A DNA stretch of 6,455 nt from Desulfarculaceae bacterium (lineage in GTDB: Bacteria; Desulfobacterota; Desulfobacteria; Desulfobacterales; Desulfobacteraceae), in NCBI GenBank assembly GCA_021737205.1, contig JAIPEK010000132.1:1-6455 (forward strand). The letters run 5' to 3'. Below are positions 1-5,680 of this stretch, one piece after another. Each line of letters opens with the position of its first letter. Positions within the stretch are counted from its first letter, which is position 1. Made by a program: the position numbers and the translations under genes. The notes under the pieces were generated by a model. The model did not search any database and was not told where the DNA came from. It saw nothing but the letters and a program-made list of their open reading frames with translations.

Positions 1-131
1 TCGGCAGAATGATGGCCCCGTATTTCGAATCCCATATCGGCCCTGCCGCGTTCGGGATTCTGCGGTCGGTGAAATCGTACCTGGACCCGAACGGGATCAT
101 CAATGCCAAGGGAATTCTCGGGCTCGAGTAG
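1..131 (+). CDS. FAD-binding oxidase, C-terminal end (partial)
   Basis: This is the 3' end of a gene that starts before the window; the reading frame begins at base 3 and ends at TAG 129-131, giving the last 42 residues. The tail contains PYFESHIGP, a helix (FGILRSVKSYL) and then LDPNGIINAKGILGLE. The motif 'LDPNGIxNxxK(I)L' close to the C-terminus is the hallmark end of the FAD-linked oxidase C-terminal domain, found in glycolate oxidase subunit D, D-lactate dehydrogenases and alkyl-dihydroxyacetone-phosphate synthase. Such enzymes oxidise 2-hydroxyacids or make ether-lipid precursors using FAD. The tail alone cannot say which; the 'PY-E--IG' preceding helix fits several of them. A weak terminator-like hairpin follows five bases after the stop, which suggests that the gene is not strictly co-transcribed with the next one. 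The family is fairly sure, the substrate unknown. Confidence 0.75.
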   Translation, partial: GRMMAPYFESHIGPAAFGILRSVKSYLDPNGIINAKGILGLE

Positions 132-135
132 TCCG

Positions 136-159
136 GGGAATGTTCATCCCTTGCTTTTT
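136..159 (+). terminator. Weak intrinsic-terminator-like hairpin after the oxidase gene
   Basis: A GGGA / TCCC stem (136-139 with 147-150) with a 7-base loop is followed at once by the T-rich run TTGCTTTTT (151-159), starting five bases after the oxidase stop codon. The position and T-run suit a Rho-independent terminator, but a 4-bp stem is short, so it may leak or be chance. Confidence 0.3.
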
Positions 160-214
160 AGGTTCCGGATTGATATGTCCGGTATATCTGAATTCAAATA
201 CAAAAGGAGGAAGT

Positions 215-1015
215 GTGACTGCACAAACGGCAGTGAAACTCATGATTTCGGTAATGGCGGCAATGCTCATCACCTGTTCAATCCCGGGGGGAATCGGCCC
301 GGTATCCGCCGAGGACGGCAAAGTATACGTTTATGCGTGGGAACCATGGAAACCCTATCAGCTCAAGGATGAAAACGGGGATTTGACCGGCCTTGGAATC
401 GACATGGTCCGGGCGGTCCTGGAAAATATGGATGAACCGTATAAATGGCAGAATACCCCCTGGAAAAGAGCGATAAAGGATTTGAAGGAAGGGTATCTCG
501 ATGCCGGACTGGGGGCTTCCATTACACAAGAGCGGAAAAAATGGGGGCTGTTTTCCGATCCGTACCGGCAGGAGTCCGCCGTGCTGTTCGTGCGAAAAGA
601 GAAAAAGGACGCGTATGATTTTGAAACACTGGAAGACATCATCGGCAGCGATTTCACCCTCGGGGTGACCCGGGGATATTACTACGGCCCGGAGTACGAG
701 CGACTGATGGAGCAAAAAACGTTTTCCCGCCGCGTGGAAGAGGTCAAGGTAAACGAAAACAATTACAAAAAGCTGCGGCGCGGACGGATCGACGGATTCC
801 TCGCAGACCCGGTGTCGGGCACGGCCGGACTCAAGGCCATGGGGATCCTGGATATGGTGGCGGTCCATCCCATGAAAGTGTTTTCCAACGATATCCACGT
901 GATTTTCAGCAAAAAGCGGGTCAGCCCGGAATACGTGGAAAAATTCAACAAAAGTCTCAAAAAGGTCAAAAAGAGCGGGCAATATGACCGGATCATGCGC
1001 CGTTATATGAAATAA
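215..1015 (+). CDS. Periplasmic solute-binding protein, family 3 (amino-acid type), orphan
   Basis: The product is a 266-residue secreted protein of the extracellular solute-binding family 3 (PF00497), which binds polar amino acids or similar small ligands in the periplasm. I chose the GTG start at 215 because AAAGGAGG (203-210) lies four bases before it; an ATG at 140 in the same frame has no comparable ribosome site. Residues 9-23 are hydrophobic after Lys8, and 'PVSA' (29-32) gives a signal peptidase I site before EDGKVYVYAW. Cys21 follows 'LIT', a poor lipobox, so a lipoprotein is less likely. Family landmarks are 'TGLGIDMVRAVLE', 'GYLDAGLGASITQERKKWG', 'FSDPY' and 'LRRGRIDGFLAD', and the length is normal for the family. 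No permease or ATPase gene is adjacent, so it may feed a distant transporter or act as a sensor. The gene runs toward the HDOD gene, with 52 bp between the stop codons. The ligand cannot be predicted. Confidence 0.9.
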   Translation: MTAQTAVKLMISVMAAMLITCSIPGGIGPVSAEDGKVYVYAWEPWKPYQLKDENGDLTGLGIDMVRAVLENMDEPYKWQNTPWKRAIKDLKEGYLDAGLGASITQERKKWGLFSDPYRQESAVLFVRKEKKDAYDFETLEDIIGSDFTLGVTRGYYYGPEYERLMEQKTFSRRVEEVKVNENNYKKLRRGRIDGFLADPVSGTAGLKAMGILDMVAVHPMKVFSNDIHVIFSKKRVSPEYVEKFNKSLKKVKKSGQYDRIMRRYMK

Positions 1016-1036
1016 TCCCTCTGTTGCTTGTTGCGG

Positions 1037-1056
1037 GCCGGTGAAAATCTACCGGC
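1037..1056. terminator. Palindrome between convergent genes, possible bidirectional terminator
   Basis: GCCGGT (1037-1042) and ACCGGC (1051-1056) are perfect complements around an 8-base A/T-rich loop. The palindrome sits in the 52-bp gap between the solute-binding gene and the oppositely oriented HDOD gene. Neither side has a proper T-tract, so it may be a weak or Rho-assisted terminator for both genes. Position is the main support. Confidence 0.35.
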
Positions 1057-1067
1057 GGACTTTGCCG

Positions 1068-2084
1068 TCATACCGAGCTGATATTGAAAATGCCTGCGTT
1101 GTTGAGGATCTTCTGTCTTGAAGAACGCAGAGTTTCGTCCACCTTTTGGAATCCGGGGTCAAAAAGCTGCTCGTAGCGTTTCATGATCGCTTTGATCGCC
1201 TCTTCCCGTTTCTTTCCGCTCCAGTCCGCATCCGCCCGGCAGGTTTCATTGGCAAACGAGCAGATGCAGCGCTTGATCTCCAGGTTGTAGTATTTGTCAG
1301 GAATCCGGGCGTCCGGGGTTTTCACCGGCGCCATCAGCCGGATGATCTGGTTCGGCACACCGAGCTGTTTGCATATGAGACGGCCGAGGTCTGAATAGGA
1401 AATGCCGAAAATCTCTTTTGAGGAATGGTTCCGGTCCTTGTGCGACTTTTCTCTTATAATTTCGGTTTCCATGTACCGTTCCGGGTAAAACAGGATCACC
1501 GCATACTCGCCAAGGTCGTAAAGCATGGCTGCAAGCTGGATCCCCTCCTTTTTCTTGAATCCGAGAACCTTTGCAATTTCATTGGCAAACACGCTTCTCA
1601 AAAGCCCTTCCACGCTTTTTTTCTTCAGGATTTTGTTGGTGGAAATCTCCTGGAGCAGTTCCAACAGCTTGAGGTTCACCGTGGCGAACTGGATTTCTTC
1701 TGTGCCCATTATGATCATGGCTTCGGAAACGGTGGTGACCCGTTTGTCGCTGAACCGGCCGTAAAAGGAAGAGTTGACAAGGGATAACAGCTTGGAGGAA
1801 AGTTTCGGGTCGGTGGCGATGATGTCGGCAATATCCTTTGTCGAAGAATATTTCATGGACAGGATCTTGTTGATCTCCTTGATTTTCCGTGCAAAGGAGA
1901 GGAAAATATCCGATCCCTTGACCCGTTTCATGATCAGCTCGACAAAACGCCTGTTCTGTCCGGGTTCATCAGTTTCCGTCCGGGGGGCCTTTTCTTGTCC
2001 CTTTTCCGGAATGCCGATCAATTCCGACAGATCCAGAAGGTCGAGATCAAATCCGGTATGCGAGCGATCGGTTTTCGTCATCAT
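1068..2084 (-). CDS. HDOD-domain protein, probably non-catalytic
   Basis: This 338-residue cytoplasmic protein has one HDOD domain (PF08668) at about residues 54-255. Visible family signatures are 'IIATDPKLSSKLLSLVNSSFYG' in the first part (DP 92-93, NSSFYG 104-109), 'VSEAMIIMGTEEIQ' after it, and 'LAAMLYDLGEYAV' where an HD phosphohydrolase would have 'LLHDIG'. Tyr189 replaces the histidine of the HD pair, and 'GISYSDLG' has Tyr230 where metal-binding relatives have 'GxxHaxxG'. This supports a signalling or scaffold role without hydrolysis, as proposed for many HDOD proteins. Residues 1-50 are an acidic, probably disordered leader containing 'FDLDLLDLSELIGI'. Residues 260-338 are a helical tail with several cysteines (274, 276, 282). 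The start is ATG at 2084 (a second ATG follows directly); there is no clear Shine-Dalgarno. A good promoter lies about 60 bp upstream. It is divergent from the adenylate cyclase gene, and a functional link is plausible but unproven. Confidence 0.9.
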   Translation of the reverse strand: MMTKTDRSHTGFDLDLLDLSELIGIPEKGQEKAPRTETDEPGQNRRFVELIMKRVKGSDIFLSFARKIKEINKILSMKYSSTKDIADIIATDPKLSSKLLSLVNSSFYGRFSDKRVTTVSEAMIIMGTEEIQFATVNLKLLELLQEISTNKILKKKSVEGLLRSVFANEIAKVLGFKKKEGIQLAAMLYDLGEYAVILFYPERYMETEIIREKSHKDRNHSSKEIFGISYSDLGRLICKQLGVPNQIIRLMAPVKTPDARIPDKYYNLEIKRCICSFANETCRADADWSGKKREEAIKAIMKRYEQLFDPGFQKVDETLRSSRQKILNNAGIFNISSV

Positions 2085-2141
2085 GGAATCTGGAATCTAT
2101 CGGTCTCGATTGCTTTTGAAGGCTGAGTTCTCATGCAGGCA

Positions 2142-2170
2142 AATATAATTCTTTTGCCGGCTGATTTCAA
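2142..2170 (-). promoter_or_regulatory. Sigma70-type promoter for the HDOD gene
   Basis: Read on the minus strand, TTGAAA (2170-2165) and TATATT (2147-2142) are separated by 17 bases; each matches the sigma70 consensus hexamer at 5 of 6 positions. Transcription would start near 2135, giving a leader of about 50 bases before the ATG at 2084. It lies between the HDOD gene and the inserted element, so the insertion did not separate gene and promoter. Confidence 0.6.
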
Positions 2171-2218
2171 TTGTTTTATTTTTCCGTCACGGGGGTGATT
2201 CGATTCTATAACATATCC

Positions 2219-2226
2219 GGGAAATT
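2219..2226 (+). repeat. Left copy of 8-bp target-site duplication
   Basis: GGGAAATT directly abuts the left inverted repeat of the 265-bp element. The identical 8-mer directly abuts the right end at 2492-2499. Identical short direct repeats exactly at both ends of an inverted-repeat element are the usual footprint of transposase-mediated insertion. Confidence 0.65.
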
Positions 2227-2240
2227 GTAACCGTTCACGG
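2227..2240 (+). repeat. Left terminal inverted repeat
   Basis: GTAACCGTTCACGG, complementary to 2478-2491 except for one base (A2230 against C2488). It lies immediately inside the left GGGAAATT duplication. Confidence 0.7.
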
Positions 2241-2246
2241 AACGTT

Positions 2247-2267
2247 GAAATTAGAAATTGGAAATTT
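2247..2267 (+). repeat. Heptameric repeat array, left end of element
   Basis: Three consecutive 7-mers GAAATTA, GAAATTG and GAAATTT place GAAA at 2247, 2254 and 2261, a pitch of exactly 7 bases. The matching array at the other end of the element runs on the opposite strand. Confidence 0.7.
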
Positions 2268-2439
2268 GGCATTCATGCTTTTGTACTGCTATATTTGCAG
2301 CTATTCTGTCGGATGATCGGATTATTTGATAGACCATGGTATTCTGAACCTTTTTATTCCACTTATCAAAGTCGTGCCGGATCATATCTGATAACTCTTC
2401 TGCCGGTTGGTAGACATCCAATTGGTAAACTCGTTTCAT
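2251..2439 (-). pseudogene. Truncated four-helix-bundle protein gene (23S rRNA intervening-sequence family)
   Basis: The reading frame from ATG 2439 to TAA 2253-2251 gives 62 residues. Residues 4-51 (VYQLDVYQPAEELSDMI, then a D-KW segment, then YQIIRSSDRIAANIA) match the N-terminal half of the four-helix-bundle family, whose members are normally about 115-125 residues. The conserved 'QIxRSSxSIAANIAEG' core is recognisable, but after 'NIA' (about base 2287) the sequence leaves the family and runs into the heptamer repeats of the element's far end, ending 'QISNF'. The C-terminal two helices are therefore missing. GGGGAG just before the ATG could have served as ribosome site; a TTG at 2469 would extend the frame through the repeats. 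The family function is unknown: some members are encoded inside 23S rRNA genes, others free-standing. I read this as an internally deleted copy, probably not producing a folded protein. Confidence 0.7.
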
Positions 2440-2449
2440 CTCTCCCCAA

Positions 2450-2474
2450 TTTCTACTTTCGAATTTCAAGTTTC
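2450..2474 (-). repeat. Heptameric repeat array, right end of element
   Basis: On the minus strand GAAA recurs four times at an exact 7-base pitch (TTTC on the + strand at 2450, 2457, 2464 and 2471), with variable three-base spacers. It mirrors the left array (GAAA at 2247, 2254, 2261) in inverted orientation, so the two ends of the element are partly complementary over about 40 bases. Confidence 0.7.
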
Positions 2475-2477
2475 AAG

Positions 2478-2491
2478 CCGTGAACGGCTAC
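2478..2491 (-). repeat. Right terminal inverted repeat
   Basis: CCGTGAACGGCTAC is the inverse complement of the left terminus with one mismatch. Together with the preceding AG it forms a local palindrome, AGCCGT-GA-ACGGCT (2476-2489). Confidence 0.7.
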
Positions 2492-2499
2492 GGGAAATT
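2492..2499 (+). repeat. Right copy of 8-bp target-site duplication
   Basis: GGGAAATT is identical to 2219-2226 and directly abuts the right terminal inverted repeat. Confidence 0.65.
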
Positions 2500-2514
2500 A
2501 CAAACCGATTGACC

Positions 2515-2532
2515 GCCGGTGGTCCACACGGC
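2515..2532. promoter_or_regulatory. Interrupted palindrome just upstream of the cyclase promoter, possible operator
   Basis: GCCG-GTG (2515-2521) pairs with CAC-CGGC (2525-2527 and 2529-2532) around GTC, with one unpaired A at 2528. It ends 10 bases before the -35 hexamer, where an activator or repressor could bind. No known operator is recognised; it could be chance. Confidence 0.25.
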
Positions 2533-2542
2533 AAAAATAAGC

Positions 2543-2572
2543 TTGAAACATGGGGCCGGATCACCATATAAT
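2543..2572 (+). promoter_or_regulatory. Strong sigma70-type promoter for the cyclase operon
   Basis: TTGAAA (2543-2548, 5 of 6 consensus) and a perfect TATAAT (2567-2572) are 18 bases apart. Initiation would be near 2579, giving a leader of about 38 bases before ATG 2618. It lies outside the inserted element and would drive the cyclase and the downstream receiver-TPR gene. Confidence 0.7.
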
Positions 2573-2617
2573 CATCAGGATGAGTCATACAATAACGAAC
2601 TGACATGCGATTTTTAA

Positions 2618-4657
2618 ATGGACGGCAGAGTGGATCACCAAACCCGGCTTGACGGTCTGGGCGCCCTTCTGGAAAAAAACCGGGAGGCGTTTGCCAACTA
2701 CAACATCGTGCGGATGAGAGAGGCGCTCCGGTATCTTGACAAGGACAAGCTCAAGCTTTTCATCGAGATTCCTTTCTTTATTCACGCAAACATGGAAGGG
2801 GTGCCGGGGTACGTGGATTCCGGAGAGGAGCCATGCGGCATAGCCGGGTTCGAAAACTCCGGCTTTTACAAGGAAGCCCTGAATACCGGGGTGATGCCGG
2901 ACAATCTCACGGGTGTCTGGAAAAGCGATAACCCGGCTGTCCAGGGGCTGTATCATATCGGCAGCCTCGGAACCTTTACCCAGTCCAGGGGGTCCGATTT
3001 TGATTATTGGGTCATCATAAACTTCTCCGAATTTTCAGATAAGCGGTTTTCCGCCCTTCAGTCCAAGCTGGATGATCTGGTCGTCTACAGCCGTGAGCAG
3101 TACGGGCAGGAAGTGAGCTTTTTCGTTCATGATTCAAAAGATATTAAGAACAACAACTTTGATCCGGTTAAGGGAGACGAGACGTTCACCGCCCCCAGGT
3201 CTTTCCTCAAAGAGGAGTTTTACCGAACCTTTCTCATGATTGCCGGAAGGATTCCCTTCTGGGCGGTTTTTCCCGTGGGGCTTACCGATCGGGAGTATGA
3301 TTCGTTTGTCGGTGAAATTCACAGGGCCGAACACCTGGCCGCGTACCGGAACGATTACATTGACCTGGGCAACCTGGAAAACATAAGCACCGAAGAGATT
3401 TTCAAGGGGCTCCTGTGGCATATCAGCAAATCCAAACAGGACCCGGTGAAAGCCCTGATCAAGGCGTCCATGGTAGCCTGTTACCGGTTCGGTCCCAAAG
3501 AGGACCGGTCGCTTATGTGCGACATGGTGAAAAAGGGGTATGCCAAAGCCGGGATTGATGATTACCTGGTGGACCCGAACCGGCTTCTGTTTGAACGGGT
3601 GATCCGGTTTTATGAAAGCATGGGCGACCCCAACCGGATCAGTTTGATCAAAAACGCCATTTTTTTCAGGCTCTGCGGATATCCTGCCGTGCGGATGCCG
3701 GAGGAAGGCTCCCCGAAAAAATCCCTTCTGGACAAGTATCTTTCCAGGTGGCGGCTGAGAAAGGAGCAGACGGACAAGCTGCTTTCGTACACCCGGTGGA
3801 GTGAGTCGGAAAAACTTTTGCTCGAGCAGACCCTGCGGAATACGCTGGCCTATCTGTTCAGCCTTGCACAGAAGGAAATCAAGGAAAAAATCCGGATCGA
3901 TTCCATGGATCCGCCGGAGGCGAGAAGGTGGAAGATCCTGACCAACAAGGCAAAAGAGCTTTTATCCGCCAAAAAAGGGAAAATCGGAGAATGTTCCATT
4001 TATTTGAAAAGAAGCACGCTCGAGCGGTTCGTGATCAATTCCGACGGAAAGGAAGATATGCAGGAAAACTGGTATCTGCTGACAAAAGGGCCGAACGGCG
4101 ACCTTGAAGCCCTTTACTCCGCTCCGGGCTTTCTCGGTGTCATGGGCTGGCTGATGAACAACGGGCTTTACAACAGGCATAAATCCGGTATTTCCCTGGG
4201 GGCGTCTTCCCGCATCTACCAGGGAGCGGGTATCGAGTCCGACCCTGACAAGGTGTATCTTTCGGTCCAGCCGGTGAAACCGCTATCCGACAACGTTTTT
4301 ATACAGGGTCCGTTCGTGGACCGTATGGTCATTGTGCTCAGATCGGACCGGAAACGGTGGACAGGAGATTTCGCCGCAGCCGAGCTGCTGTTCAAGAATA
4401 CCTGGGGGGAGCTTTTTTTTGAAACGCTGGATCTGGCGGACCTTGCAAAACCAAAGGATAAATGTTATCGAGTGGCAATGAAAATCAAGGATTGTTACAA
4501 CCCTCAACTAAGGTTTACCATTTTTCAGCTTGCAAAAGAGCCCTGCCCGAAATCGGCCGGTTTGATCAGTCAAGGGGTTGAGCAGGCCGTAAAAGAGAAA
4601 ATGGGACAGGCGGTCTTCCCGGACCGCGGATCAAAGCCGTATCTGGACATTCTGTAG
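2618..4657 (+). CDS. cyaA: Class I adenylate cyclase, short form
   Basis: The 679-residue product should convert ATP to cAMP and pyrophosphate in the cytoplasm. Residues 115-131 (GSLGTFTQSRGSDFDYW) align without gaps to the catalytic segment of enterobacterial CyaA (GS, then S-D-x-D-x-W); Asp127 and Asp129 are the expected metal ligands of this nucleotidyltransferase fold. Further family landmarks are 'MEGVPGYVD' (59-67), 'EVSFFVHD' (165-172), 'LKEEFYRTFLMIAGR' (197-211), 'YIDLGNLENISTEE' (247-260), 'PVKALIKASMVACYR' (276-290) and 'DPNRLLFERV' (319-328). The region 485-605, including 'NWYLLTKGP' and 'LLFKNTWGELFFETLD', corresponds to the middle of the enteric protein. The C-terminus stops about 170 residues short of E. 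coli CyaA (848), so most of the glucose-PTS-responsive tail is absent. TAA directly precedes the ATG, fixing 2618 as the earliest start; there is no clear ribosome site, so translation may be weak. The receiver-TPR gene follows after 7 bases. Confidence 0.92.
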   Translation: MDGRVDHQTRLDGLGALLEKNREAFANYNIVRMREALRYLDKDKLKLFIEIPFFIHANMEGVPGYVDSGEEPCGIAGFENSGFYKEALNTGVMPDNLTGVWKSDNPAVQGLYHIGSLGTFTQSRGSDFDYWVIINFSEFSDKRFSALQSKLDDLVVYSREQYGQEVSFFVHDSKDIKNNNFDPVKGDETFTAPRSFLKEEFYRTFLMIAGRIPFWAVFPVGLTDREYDSFVGEIHRAEHLAAYRNDYIDLGNLENISTEEIFKGLLWHISKSKQDPVKALIKASMVACYRFGPKEDRSLMCDMVKKGYAKAGIDDYLVDPNRLLFERVIRFYESMGDPNRISLIKNAIFFRLCGYPAVRMPEEGSPKKSLLDKYLSRWRLRKEQTDKLLSYTRWSESEKLLLEQTLRNTLAYLFSLAQKEIKEKIRIDSMDPPEARRWKILTNKAKELLSAKKGKIGECSIYLKRSTLERFVINSDGKEDMQENWYLLTKGPNGDLEALYSAPGFLGVMGWLMNNGLYNRHKSGISLGASSRIYQGAGIESDPDKVYLSVQPVKPLSDNVFIQGPFVDRMVIVLRSDRKRWTGDFAAAELLFKNTWGELFFETLDLADLAKPKDKCYRVAMKIKDCYNPQLRFTIFQLAKEPCPKSAGLISQGVEQAVKEKMGQAVFPDRGSKPYLDIL

Positions 4658-4664
4658 GTGATGT

Positions 4665-5675
4665 ATGAAAAACAAATCCCTGCTTCTTGTGGATGACAAA
4701 CCGGAGCGTTTGAAAGCGCTTTCCGGCATCATCCGAAACCTGGGGTTTTCCGAGTTCATGGAAGCGGAGAGCGCGGAAAAGGCCTGGTTCCTGATGCGGT
4801 CCACAAAGGTCGATTGCGTGGTGTGCGCCTATGACATGCGGGATATGTCCGGTCTTTCTCTTTTGAAAATCGTCAGGGGAGAAGAGCGGTTTGCCGATCT
4901 TCCGTTTTTTCTTACCGATCCGGGGTTTACCAAGCTGAAAGTCCTGAAAGCCGGCCAGACCGGTGTAACAGGCCTTTTTGTGGTCCCTTATGACACGTTT
5001 AAAATTGAAAAGCGGATCCTGTCTTCCCTGAGAAAGAAAAAAGGGCCGGCTGTGGAAAAGGCCAGAAAGTCGTATGAGATGGGAAAGCGGCTCATGGACC
5101 AGGGCCGGTACAACGAGGCCCTCGAAGTCTTTTACGAGCTGATCGGCCGGAGCGAAAATCCCGAGTACTACTACAATATCGGATATATCAAAACCGCCCA
5201 GGGCAAACACAACGAAGCCATCGAGGCCTTTTCAAAAGCCACCGAACTGGATCGGCTCTTTGCCAAAGCGTATGAACAGATGGGACGGGCGTTCCGGGCG
5301 CTCGGAAATCCGGAAAAAGCGGACGAATACATGCAGCTTGCCGCCGAGATCTACATGGACAGGGACCGGATCGGCACGGCCGAAGACATCCTCAATGAAA
5401 TCCTCGAGTACGGTTCCGAATCCCTCAATGTGTTCAATACCCTCGGCGTGATTTACCGGAAGAAGGGGGAGCCGGAAACCGCCATGAAGTATTACAAAAA
5501 AGCGTTGAAAATTCATGACAGAGAGCCGTATATCTATTACAATCTGGGCCGCCTGTATCTGGACATGAAGGACACGTTTAACGCCAAGTCTTATTTCCAG
5601 CGGGCACTGGAACTGGACCCGGATTTCGACCATGCAAGCCAGGTAATCAAAGCAATTGATCTTGGAATCGTATAA
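4665..5675 (+). CDS. Degenerate receiver domain fused to TPR repeats
   Basis: This 336-residue cytoplasmic protein has a response-regulator receiver fold (residues 4-122) followed by about five tetratricopeptide repeats (about 133-320). The receiver keeps the acidic pair Asp10-Asp11 and Thr84, but the phosphoacceptor position in 'VDCVVCAYDMRDMSG' is Ala55, and the conserved lysine of 'KP' is Val107 ('FVVPYD'). It should therefore not be phosphorylated in the usual way; Asp57 is two residues off. Clear TPR units are 167-200 (YYYNIGYIKTAQGKHNEAIE), 201-234, 253-285 (NTLGVIYRKKGEPETAMKYY) and 286-320 (YYNLGRLYLDMKD). TPRs bind partner proteins, so a scaffold or regulator is likely. AGGTG (4656-4660), partly inside the cyclase stop region, serves as ribosome site; the 7-base gap points to translational coupling with the cyclase. 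The partner is unknown, though the cyclase is the natural candidate. Confidence 0.88.
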   Translation: MKNKSLLLVDDKPERLKALSGIIRNLGFSEFMEAESAEKAWFLMRSTKVDCVVCAYDMRDMSGLSLLKIVRGEERFADLPFFLTDPGFTKLKVLKAGQTGVTGLFVVPYDTFKIEKRILSSLRKKKGPAVEKARKSYEMGKRLMDQGRYNEALEVFYELIGRSENPEYYYNIGYIKTAQGKHNEAIEAFSKATELDRLFAKAYEQMGRAFRALGNPEKADEYMQLAAEIYMDRDRIGTAEDILNEILEYGSESLNVFNTLGVIYRKKGEPETAMKYYKKALKIHDREPYIYYNLGRLYLDMKDTFNAKSYFQRALELDPDFDHASQVIKAIDLGIV

Positions 5676-5680
5676 CAGCC

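Larger units (their letters stand above)
2227..2491. mobile_element. 265-bp non-autonomous mobile element (MITE-like) carrying a four-helix-bundle gene remnant
   Basis: The left end GTAACCGTTCACGG (2227-2240) is matched by the inverted right end CCGTGAACGGCTAC (2478-2491): 13 of 14 positions agree. GGGAAATT flanks both ends directly (2219-2226 and 2492-2499). Inside each terminus is an array of GAAA motifs at an exact 7-base pitch, in opposite orientation at the two ends. Between them lies a minus-strand fragment of a four-helix-bundle (23S intervening-sequence family) gene. No transposase fits in 265 bp, so any movement must have been driven in trans. The CCGTTCACGG core of each terminus is itself palindromic (CCGT/ACGG). 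The element sits in the intergenic region between two divergent promoters without destroying either. The element call is an inference from repeats; the repeats themselves are directly visible. Confidence 0.65.

Noticed and set aside
214..225. TGTGACTGCACA, resembling a CRP-type site, of interest because a cyclase lies nearby.
   Set aside because: CRP sites have TGTGA-N6-TCACA spacing; here the spacing is too short and the motif overlaps the start codon of the solute-binding gene.
278..982. A long open frame on the minus strand (234 codons) opposite the solute-binding gene.
   Set aside because: It lies wholly antisense to a gene with a signal peptide and clear family motifs, and its translation has no recognisable domain; it is a coding shadow.
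2081..2272. A 63-codon minus-strand frame overlapping the HDOD start and the element's left end.
   Set aside because: It runs through repeats and promoter sequence, has no ribosome site and shows no protein family features.
4566..5210. A 214-codon open frame on the minus strand across the cyclase/receiver junction.
   Set aside because: It overlaps two well-supported genes in antisense and its product shows no family features.
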